NCBI GenBank assembly: GCA_019637225.1
Contig: JAHBWC010000057.1
Location: 1-55,338 of the forward strand
Source of the DNA: Labilithrix sp.
Lineage (GTDB): Bacteria; Myxococcota_A; Polyangia; Polyangiales; Polyangiaceae
DNA: 55,338 nucleotides
Direction of reading: 5' to 3'
Part shown: positions 26,057-36,389 of the stretch, piece by piece
Layout: the number at the start of each line of letters is the position of its first letter
Numbering within the stretch: the stretch's first letter is position 1
Program-made: the position numbers and the translations under genes
The notes under the pieces: model-generated
Seen by the model: the letters and a program-made list of their open reading frames with translations, nothing else
What the model was told of the DNA's origin: nothing
Database searches by the model: none

Positions 26057-27562
26057 ATGGGGGCAATCGGCAGAATGAGCGACGAAGAAGCGACGGCGCC
26101 CACGCTCGACGGAGCGCTGAGCGCGATCGTCGCCGCCGATCGCCTCGCCCTCTCGGAGGCCTCTGAGTCGAAGGAGCTTCTCCATCGACGGCTCAAGGTC
26201 TTCTATGGCTACTTCGCTCTCCTCAGCGCGCTCGCTTCGATCGCGGGGCGCGTGCTGCCGTTTCCCGTCGACCTCGACCCCCGCGCCGTCGGCTTCATCG
26301 TCAACGTGCAGAGCGCGCACTCGCTCGTGCTCTGCGTCGTCTTCGGCGCGCTCTCCCTCTCGTCCTGCGCTCGCAGCGGAGCCCTGCTGCGAGCGCTCGA
26401 CGTCCTCGCGACGATCGCGACCGCCGGGACAGCCGCCGTCGGGCTCTCGGCCGTCACGTCGCGCGGCACGGTCGACGTCTCGGCGGTGGCGTTCTTCGTC
26501 CTCTTCTTCGTCGTGCGGGCGGCGCTCGTCCCGAGCAAGCCGTGGGTCGCGACCGCGATTGCCGCGGCGTCGGTCGTTCCCTTCGGGTTCGGCCTCGGGG
26601 TGATGTATCGCCGCGCCGGTTCGCTGCTCGTCCCGAACCCGGACGCGGCGACGTTCGCCGCGCTCCGAAGCATGCTCGCCGGGGTCGCCGGCGTCTATCT
26701 CGTGTCGAAGACGATCTACGGCCTGCGAAGCGCGGTCGCGAGGGCCGTGCAGCTCGGGCAATACGTCGTCCACGAGAAGATCGGCGAGGGCGGGATGGGG
26801 GCGGTCTACCGCGCGAGCCACGCGATGCTCAAGCGTCCCACGGCGGTCAAGGTCATCTCGCCGGATCGCGCGGGAGAGACGGCGACGGCGCGCTTCGAGC
26901 GCGAGGTCATGGCCACGAGCCGTCTCACGCATCCGAACAACATCGCGATCTACGACTTCGGCCGGACTCGCGGCGGCGTCTTCTACTACGCGATGGAGCT
27001 CCTCGACGGTGAGGACCTCGGCCGCCTCGTCGACCGTGAAGGGCCGCAGTCGCTCCGGCGGACCCGGCACATCCTCCGCCAGATCGCCGCGGCGCTGGGC
27101 GAAGCTCACGATGCCGGTCTCGTCCATCGTGACGTGAAACCCGCGAACGTCATGCTCTGCACGCGCGGCGGCGTGAGCGACTTCGTGAAGGTCCTCGACT
27201 TCGGTCTCGTTAAGGAGGTCGCCAAGTCATCGGACGCGAAGATCACGATGGAACGGTCGATCACCGGCACGCCGCTCTACATGGCGCCGGAGTCGATCAT
27301 CGCTCCCGAGACGGTCGGTCCTCCCGCAGACGTCTACGCCCTCGGGTGCATCGCGTATTACCTCCTCACGGGCCAAACGCCGTTCGACGGCAACAACTTC
27401 GTCGAGGTCTGCTCGGGGCACCTGCACGAGGTCCCCGAGCCGCCGTCGCTCTTCTTGCCGGAGATCCCCCCGGAGATCGACGAGCTGGTGCTTCGCTGCC
27501 TCGAGAAGCAGCCGGAGGCGCGTCCAACGACGCGTGAGCTCGAGGCCGCGCTCGCGAGCTGA
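26057..27562 (+). CDS. Membrane-anchored Ser/Thr protein kinase
   Basis: The protein has 501 residues. The N-terminal part has about six hydrophobic segments (FYGYFALLSALASIAG; HSLVLCVVFGALSLSS; LDVLATIATAGTAAVG; AVAFFVLFFVVRAALV; ATAIAAASVVPFGFGL; MLAGVAGVYLVSKTIY), forming a membrane domain unlike a simple single anchor. The C-terminal 260 residues are an active Hanks-type kinase: GEGGMGAVY glycine loop, AVKV Lys near 264, HRDVKPAN near 357-364, DFG near 381 and a GTPLYMAPE activation segment. It is likely a sensor kinase responding through its membrane domain. ATG 26057 follows a GAGGT, 5 bp after the SDR stop. An ATG at 26075 is the alternative start. Confidence 0.9.
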   Translation: MGAIGRMSDEEATAPTLDGALSAIVAADRLALSEASESKELLHRRLKVFYGYFALLSALASIAGRVLPFPVDLDPRAVGFIVNVQSAHSLVLCVVFGALSLSSCARSGALLRALDVLATIATAGTAAVGLSAVTSRGTVDVSAVAFFVLFFVVRAALVPSKPWVATAIAAASVVPFGFGLGVMYRRAGSLLVPNPDAATFAALRSMLAGVAGVYLVSKTIYGLRSAVARAVQLGQYVVHEKIGEGGMGAVYRASHAMLKRPTAVKVISPDRAGETATARFEREVMATSRLTHPNNIAIYDFGRTRGGVFYYAMELLDGEDLGRLVDREGPQSLRRTRHILRQIAAALGEAHDAGLVHRDVKPANVMLCTRGGVSDFVKVLDFGLVKEVAKSSDAKITMERSITGTPLYMAPESIIAPETVGPPADVYALGCIAYYLLTGQTPFDGNNFVEVCSGHLHEVPEPPSLFLPEIPPEIDELVLRCLEKQPEARPTTRELEAALAS

Positions 27563-27808
27563 TCGGGCTGCGTCCGCTGGCGAGCCGCGATGCCGCGCTT
27601 CTCGAGCTCGCGCGGAGCTGCTCCGCACTCGGCAGGAGGGCACCCCCACGTCGAAGGCTGGCCAAGATCGTGCCGGCGGCGAGACTCGTGGGGCCCCGGG
27701 CTCGGGTCCGGTGACCCGACGCGAGGCGTGTTTTCGGCCTCGAAGTCGCCGGCGACGAAAGTGGTGCTTGCCAGCAGTGCGCCTGTCGGCCTAAGCGCGC
27801 AGGTGCAG

Positions 27809-28486
27809 ATGTCGAAGACGAAGAGCCAGCCACGTTCACGCCGAGAACCCCCCTATCGCCTCCGCCGGTCGCCCGTCCACGGCACGGGCATGTTCGCGAC
27901 CCGCGTCATCCGCAAGGGGGCGTCCATCATCGAGTACATCGGAGAGCGCATCTCGCACGAAGAAGCCGATCGACGCCACGCGAAGAAGGCCGCGGACGAC
28001 AACCACACCTTCCTCTTCACGATCGACTCGAAGACGGTGGTCGACGGCGGCGTCGGGGGTAACTCCGCGCGCTTCATCAACCACTCCTGCGAGCCCAACT
28101 GCGAGGTCATCATCGACGATGGGCGCTTGCTCATCGAGGCCACGCAGACGATCCGTCCGGGCGATGAGATCGTGTACGACTATCTCATCACCCGCGCGTC
28201 CGACGATCCGCCCGACGTCGAGCGGATCTTCGCTTGCCGGTGTGGCGCGCCGACCTGCCGCGGAACGATGCTCGCGCCGCGGAAGAAGCCGAAGGCGCGG
28301 AAGAAGAAGGCGACGAGCAAGAGCCGAGCCGCGCGCGGACCGCGAAAGGGCGGAAGCCGAAGGGCGCGTGGTCGTGCGTCGAAGGGCGGGGCCAAGCGCG
28401 AGAGCGCCGCCGCGCCGCCGGCCGCCGGCTCCCGTCTCCCGTCGAAGACGACCGGCGGGGCGTCTCGCAGCCAGCGCTCGACCTAA
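27809..28486 (+). CDS. SET-domain lysine methyltransferase with H1-like tail
   Basis: The protein has 225 residues from ATG 27809 (MSKTKSQPRSRREPPY). SET motifs run in order: HGTGMFATRVIRKGASIIEY, SARFINHSCEPNCEV with the catalytic Asn-His-Ser-Cys-x-Pro-Asn-Cys, GDEIVYDY, and post-SET CRCGAPTCRG. These enzymes transfer methyl from S-adenosylmethionine to lysines. The last 70 residues are Lys/Arg/Ala-rich and histone-H1-like (RKKPKARKKKATSKSRAA), suggesting DNA binding or self-association with chromatin. Earlier starts at 27590 and elsewhere give a Ser/Arg-rich extension that is less convincing. The gene is convergent with a lipoprotein gene, with a strong hairpin in between. Confidence 0.9.
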   Translation: MSKTKSQPRSRREPPYRLRRSPVHGTGMFATRVIRKGASIIEYIGERISHEEADRRHAKKAADDNHTFLFTIDSKTVVDGGVGGNSARFINHSCEPNCEVIIDDGRLLIEATQTIRPGDEIVYDYLITRASDDPPDVERIFACRCGAPTCRGTMLAPRKKPKARKKKATSKSRAARGPRKGGSRRARGRASKGGAKRESAAAPPAAGSRLPSKTTGGASRSQRST

Positions 28487-28497
28487 ACCCCGCGGAC

Positions 28498-28522
28498 GCC
28501 GCGCGTTCGCTGAACGCGCGGC
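28498..28522. terminator. Hairpin between convergent genes
   Basis: Perfect 11-bp stem: GCCGCGCGTTC (28498-28508) pairs with GAACGCGCGGC (28512-28522), with loop GCT. It lies 12 bp past the SET stop, with further GC-rich inverted repeats to 28590 before the lipoprotein's stop. There is no U-tract, so this is a Rho-independent-like bidirectional terminator only by position and stem. Confidence 0.55.
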
Positions 28523-28591
28523 GCGCGGCGTGCCGTGTGAGCCGTGTCGCGCGGCGCGCCGCGTGAGCCCGCCGCGCGCCGCGGAGCGTGG

Positions 28592-29431
28592 TCAGGGACA
28601 GTGTCCGTAGACCACGCCGCGCACGTTGACCTCGCTCGCGAAGGCCGCGCAGGTCTTGCCGTCGGCGCAGTCGGTCCGACCGACCCTGCACCAGCGCTTG
28701 CAGGTGCTGCCCGCGCTCGACGTCGTGCAGACGAGGGCCGGACCGCACTCTTCCGTGGGCGAGCAGGTCTCGCCGGCTCTCCGGGTGCCGCCCGCCTGGC
28801 ACTCGGTGTTGCCCTTGTCGTCGACGCGGCAGGAGCCGGTGCCCGCCGGCGTGGTGCCGCCGCAGCTCGTCTCGTCGTGGGGGTCGCACGCGACTCGACA
28901 GATCGCGAGGTTCGGGATGTCGGCACCCTCCGTCGTCCGGATCTGCGCGCACGCGCCGGTCTTCGGCTGCGAGCACGCCTTCGTGGGATCGTTGCAGAAT
29001 GCATGGCAGATGCCGAAGGTGCAGGTCAGGCCGACCGCGCAGCCGGCCGACGTCGTGCACGGGTGCCCCATCGGCGCGTTCCCCGCGGTGACGCAGCGGG
29101 AGTGGCCGTTCGTGTCGACGACGTCGCAGGTCTGCTCCGAAGCGCACCCGCATTGCGGGCTCACTCCGCAGACGTTGCTCGGCGCCGCTCGCGCGCACTC
29201 GCCGGGAGGAGCCTCGCCGCCTCCGCCTGCGTCCGACGTGGCCTCGGTCGGGCCCTCGCCGGGAGCCGGCGCCTCCGGATCGGTCGAATCGGCCGGATCG
29301 GTCGCTGTCGTGTCGAAGGCCGCGCGCGTGCTCCCGGAGCTGCAGGCGACGAAAGAGCCGGCGAGCACGCTCAGAGTGAGCGCCGTCAGACCGGCGAGGG
29401 AAGGGGGGGCGAAGAGGCTCGAACGCTTCAT
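28592..29431 (-). CDS. Cys-rich lipoprotein
   Basis: The protein has 279 residues from ATG 29431 (MKRSSLFAPPSLAGLTAL). The lipobox is SFVACSS. A spacer rich in Asp/Ala/Pro/Gly follows (residues 25-60). The body has about 20 Cys in short modules of the type CxxxxxCGC, C(A/T)xGxxC and CxxxC (QCGCASEQTCDVVDTNGHSRC; SAGCAVGLTCTFGICHAFC; ECGPALVCTTSSAGSTCKRWC). Such Cys-rich modules are common on myxobacterial surfaces and likely form disulfides. No catalytic motif. An upstream in-frame ATG at 29449 is not used because the signal peptide fits MKR. Function unknown. Confidence 0.85.
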   Translation of the reverse strand: MKRSSLFAPPSLAGLTALTLSVLAGSFVACSSGSTRAAFDTTATDPADSTDPEAPAPGEGPTEATSDAGGGGEAPPGECARAAPSNVCGVSPQCGCASEQTCDVVDTNGHSRCVTAGNAPMGHPCTTSAGCAVGLTCTFGICHAFCNDPTKACSQPKTGACAQIRTTEGADIPNLAICRVACDPHDETSCGGTTPAGTGSCRVDDKGNTECQAGGTRRAGETCSPTEECGPALVCTTSSAGSTCKRWCRVGRTDCADGKTCAAFASEVNVRGVVYGHCP

Positions 29432-29507
29432 GGGGCGAGGCAGTACCATCCACGATCGCGTGCCGACGCGAGAGACCTCGATGGGACGTTGGAGGCTCGA
29501 AGCAGAA

Positions 29508-29570
29508 CTCCACCGTCAGCGTCGAGTGCTCCACCGTGAGCGTCGAGGACTCCACCGTCAGCGTCGCGCC
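29508..29570. repeat. Three tandem 21-bp repeats upstream of lipoprotein
   Basis: Units at 29508-29528, 29529-29549 and 29550-29570 share CTCCACCGT(C/G)AGCGTCG and differ in the last bases. They lie 77 bp upstream of the minus-strand lipoprotein start. The 336-bp gap 29432-29767 holds no other gene. The repeat could be a regulatory or replication-slippage feature; nothing decides. Confidence 0.7.
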
Positions 29571-29767
29571 GAGCTTCGGCGCGTCTCGCGCGATGCGCGC
29601 TCGAGCTTCGTGAGCGACGCCTGACGAGCTCGACGACCTCGTGCGCCGCGGGCTCGTGCGCCTGGCTCAACCGCGGTGCGGAGGTCTCGCGCGGCGGACC
29701 GTCGGTGATGCGCGTGAAACGCTCCCCGCGCCCCGTGCATCGTAGTGCCAGAGAGACGGAGATCGAG

Positions 29768-29977
29768 ATGAGCTTCTCCCTGGCGCCCCTCCTCATTCAC
29801 AGTGAAGCCGTGTCGCCTGGTGCGCGGAGCGCGCTCCGCGCAGCGCTCGCCGCCGGTGACGATCAGAGGACGGCGATGCTCTCGTCGGCCGCGCACATCC
29901 TGCACTCCGAGACGGGCCTCGAGTGCAGCGACGTTCGCGAGCTCGTCGGCCTCCCGCCCGACGGCGGCTGCGGCTGA
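29768..29977 (+). CDS. Small hypothetical protein (69 aa)
   Basis: The frame from ATG 29768 (MSFSLAPLLIHSEAVSPGAR) follows a GGAG about 8 bases upstream. It encodes a small soluble helical protein (ALRAALAAGDDQRTAMLSSA; HSETGLECSDVRELVGLPP). An in-frame ATG at 29705 exists, but its extension is Arg-rich. No family is recognised. The last 8 bp overlap the direct repeat at 29970. It lies divergent from the Cys-rich lipoprotein and upstream of the second kinase, same strand. Confidence 0.55.
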   Translation: MSFSLAPLLIHSEAVSPGARSALRAALAAGDDQRTAMLSSAAHILHSETGLECSDVRELVGLPPDGGCG

Positions 29978-30076
29978 CGCGCTCGTAGTCGCGCGGGCGC
30001 GGGCCCCCAGGCTGCGCGAGGTGGTGCGGCTGACGCGCTCGTAGTCGCTCGGGCGCGGGCGCCCAGGCTGCGCGAG
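29970..30076. repeat. Pair of 51-bp direct repeats
   Basis: Copies at 29970-30020 and 30026-30076 differ at about two positions and are separated by GTGGT. They begin at the last codons of the small upstream gene and end 47 bp before the kinase start at 30124. A recent local duplication by slippage is the simplest reading. They may alter the kinase promoter. Confidence 0.75.
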
Positions 30077-30123
30077 CGTCGAGAGGCGCCCCCGACGCTC
30101 GCGTCGGCTACCATGGCCGCTGG

Positions 30124-31536
30124 ATGCGCGTCCGCCTCGATCGCTACGAGAGCGCGAACCGGTCGATGGTGAACCGGACCACGGTCTTGTTCGTCTTCGG
30201 CGGCATCGCTGCGGTCGTCGCGGCGCTCGGGCTCTTCCTCGGCTTGGCGATGATCGCGATGCCCGAGAAGGACGAGGGCGACGGACTCTGGGCTCGGCGC
30301 GGCGGGATCTTCCTCGCGCTCTTCACCGGCGTCGTCCCCGCCACCGTGAGCGCGCTGTTCATCGGCTACAGCGCCCGCCAGCGGGGCAGGTACCGCCGCC
30401 TCGGCGAGCTCGCCGCGGTGGCTCGCCAGGGTGGCGGCATGCTCACGACGAGCGACGTCGCGCGCGGGCTCGGCACGACCGTCCAGCTCGCCGAGCGGCT
30501 CATCGTCGACGCGGTCGCGCTCGGCCTCATCGAGCACGAGGCGCCCGTCGAAGCGACGGCTCCGCCCCACGTCATCGTCCCGGCGTCGGGCGCCGGCGCG
30601 CCTCTCACGCCGACGGTCGCGCGCTCCGGGCCGCGGCCGATCTCGTCCGCGTCGGCCGTCATCGGCCTCGGCTCCGTGCTCGGCGAGACCTACCGCATCG
30701 AGGCGCCGCTCGGCCGCGGAGGCATGGGCGAGGTCTTCGCCGCGCGGCACCTCCGCACGGGACGCCGCTACGCAGTGAAGATCGTCCTCGGCGGCGCGAG
30801 CGCGGACGAGGCCGCGTTCCGTCGCTTCGAGCGCGAGGCGACCGCGGCGAGCTCGCTCGGGCACCCCGGCATCGTCCAGGTGCACGACTTCAACGTGACG
30901 AGCAGCGGCGTCTTCTACCTCGTGATGGATCTGCTCGAAGGCGAGACCCTCGCGACGCGCCTCGAGCAAGGGCCGCTCGCCTGGCCGGACGCGCAGCGTC
31001 TCGCGGTCGAGCTGTGCTCTGCGCTCGCGAGCGCCCATGGCCACGGCCTCATTCACCGCGACATCAAGCCGAGCAACGTGTTCCTCGCGCGCTCGAAAGG
31101 CGCGCCGGAGCGCACCGTGCTCGTCGATTTCGGGCTCGTGAAGCCGCTCGACGAGTCGGCCTCGCACGTCACCGGCACGGGCGCCGTGCTCGGGACGCCG
31201 ATGTACATGTCGCCCGAACAGGCTCGCGGCGAGGCGCTCGACGTCCGCTCCGATCTCTACAGCGTCGCCGCCGTCCTCTTCGAAGCCGTCACCGGATCGC
31301 CCCCGTTCTTCGATCGCACGCTCGCGGCGGTCTACGCGCGGCTGCTCCGCGAGCCCGCGCCGCAGGCGTCCGAGGTCAGCAAGCGTCGTCTCCCGCGCGG
31401 TCTCGACGCCGTCCTCGCGCGCGCCCTGTCGAAAAATCGCGCGGATCGCTACCCCGACGCGCGCGCGATGAGCGACGCCGTCGCGGCGATCGTCGAGGAC
31501 GGCCCCGCGACCGAGCGGATGGCGAGCGGCGGCTGA
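30124..31536 (+). CDS. Ser/Thr protein kinase with N-terminal membrane anchor
   Basis: The protein has 470 residues. Two transmembrane segments (TVLFVFGGIAAVVAALGLFL; GGIFLALFTGVVPATVSAL) are followed by a winged-helix-like segment (GGMLTTSDVARGLGTTVQLA) near residues 105-135. A Pro/Ala linker and a Hanks-type kinase domain from about 186 come next: GRGGMGEVFAA, YAVKIV, HRDIKPSNV near 311-319, DFGLVK and GTPMYMSPEQ. All catalytic residues are present, so it is probably active. The helix-turn-helix part between membrane and kinase is unusual for the family and may be a docking module. ATG 30124 is the first start after the 51-bp repeats. Confidence 0.9.
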   Translation: MRVRLDRYESANRSMVNRTTVLFVFGGIAAVVAALGLFLGLAMIAMPEKDEGDGLWARRGGIFLALFTGVVPATVSALFIGYSARQRGRYRRLGELAAVARQGGGMLTTSDVARGLGTTVQLAERLIVDAVALGLIEHEAPVEATAPPHVIVPASGAGAPLTPTVARSGPRPISSASAVIGLGSVLGETYRIEAPLGRGGMGEVFAARHLRTGRRYAVKIVLGGASADEAAFRRFEREATAASSLGHPGIVQVHDFNVTSSGVFYLVMDLLEGETLATRLEQGPLAWPDAQRLAVELCSALASAHGHGLIHRDIKPSNVFLARSKGAPERTVLVDFGLVKPLDESASHVTGTGAVLGTPMYMSPEQARGEALDVRSDLYSVAAVLFEAVTGSPPFFDRTLAAVYARLLREPAPQASEVSKRRLPRGLDAVLARALSKNRADRYPDARAMSDAVAAIVEDGPATERMASGG

Positions 31537-31591
31537 CCGTCGCCCGGCGGCTGACCGTCGCCCGTCGGCCTGCCCGCCAAGCGCTCGGCGG

Positions 31592-32590
31592 TCACACGAG
31601 CTTCACGATCTGCTTGCCGAGGTTCGCTCCGCGGAGCATCCCGAAGAACGCCTCGGGCGCGTTCGTGAGCCCGTGCGCGACGGTCTCGCGGTAGCGGATC
31701 TTCCCCTCCGCGACCCACTTCGCGAGGTCGGCGAGCGCGCGGGGCCAGCGATCCATGCGATCGGACACGATGAACCCTTGCAGCTTCACGCGCTTCCAGA
31801 GGAGCGCGGCGACGTTCTTCAGCGCGTAAGGCTCGGTCGCGTTGTATTGCGAGACGAGACCGCAGAGCGGGACACGGGCGAACGGGTTCAGCTGCGCGAG
31901 GACGGCGTCCATCACGGGGCCGCCGACGTTCTCGAAGCTCACGTCGACGCCGTCGCGCGTCGCCGCGCGGAGCTCGCTCGTGAAGTCCGGTGAGCGGTGG
32001 TCGATGCACGCGTCGAAGCCGAGCTCGCGGACGACGTAGTCGCACTTGTCGCGGCCGCCGGCGATGCCGACCGCGCGGCAGCCGCGGATCTTCGCGAGCT
32101 GACCGACGACGCTGCCGACGGCGCCCGCGGCCGCGGAGACGACGACCGTCTCGCCTTCCTTGGGCTCGCCGATGTCGTAGAGCCCGATGTACGCCGTGAC
32201 GCCCGGCATCCCGACGACGCCGAGGTAGACCGAGAGCGGGAGCCCGCCGTCGACCTTCGTGAGGGCGCCGCCGTTCGCGACGCCGTATTCCTGCCAGCCG
32301 AGCGCGCCGACGACCTTGTCGCCGACCGCGAAGGCCGGGGTCTTCGACAGCACGACCTCGCCGGCGGTCCCGCCGACCATGACGTCGCCGAGCGCGACCG
32401 GCGGGGCGTACGAGCGGCCCTCGTTCATCCGGCCGCGCATGTACGGGTCGAGCGAGAGAAACTGGTTTCGCACGAGGACCTCGCCGTCCTTCACCTCGGG
32501 CAGCGGCGCGTCGCGCACGATCTCGAAGTTCGACGCGTCCGGAAAGCCCGTGGGGCGCGACACGAGCCTCACCTGCGTGTTGGTCGGCAT
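31592..32590 (-). CDS. NADP-dependent MDR oxidoreductase (CurA/PTGR-like)
   Basis: The protein has 332 residues from ATG 32590 (MPTNTQVRLVSRPTGFP). It is a medium-chain reductase of the zinc-free leukotriene/curcumin-reductase group: NQFLSLDPYMRGRM, GGTAGEVV, NADP-binding AAAGAVGSVVGQLAK, an IDHRS-type substrate segment, and the C-terminal HGLTNAPEAFFGML helix. It reduces the double bond of alpha,beta-unsaturated ketones or aldehydes with NADPH in the cytoplasm. E. coli CurA (YncB) is a close functional model, but the symbol is not assigned because the substrate is unproven. It is convergent with the kinase gene. A short direct repeat GCGGCTGACCGTCGCCCG lies in the gap (31530-31566). Confidence 0.9.
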   Translation of the reverse strand: MPTNTQVRLVSRPTGFPDASNFEIVRDAPLPEVKDGEVLVRNQFLSLDPYMRGRMNEGRSYAPPVALGDVMVGGTAGEVVLSKTPAFAVGDKVVGALGWQEYGVANGGALTKVDGGLPLSVYLGVVGMPGVTAYIGLYDIGEPKEGETVVVSAAAGAVGSVVGQLAKIRGCRAVGIAGGRDKCDYVVRELGFDACIDHRSPDFTSELRAATRDGVDVSFENVGGPVMDAVLAQLNPFARVPLCGLVSQYNATEPYALKNVAALLWKRVKLQGFIVSDRMDRWPRALADLAKWVAEGKIRYRETVAHGLTNAPEAFFGMLRGANLGKQIVKLV

Positions 32591-32721
32591 GGCCCCAACG
32601 TAAAGCGGCGCCTGGCGTACGGCCATGGGGAGGAGCGCGCGGTGGCTCTCGCGGTGGCCCGCGAACGAAGAGCTCGGGGCGCGTGGCCCGGCGCGTGCAG
32701 CCGCACATCGCCGGAGCAGGC

Positions 32722-34548
<1,827 letters not shown>

Positions 34549-34608
34549 AGCGGCGCCGCAGGCGCGCTAGCTCGCGCAGGCAGGCGAACCGTGGTCTCCT
34601 CACCTACC

Positions 34609-36357
<1,749 letters not shown>

Positions 36358-36389
36358 GCCGTCGGTTCAGCGCGACGTCGCGCTCGACC

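Noticed and set aside
29508..30076. CRISPR array
   Set aside because: The repeats are adjacent tandem copies without unique spacers of constant length, and no cas gene is present.
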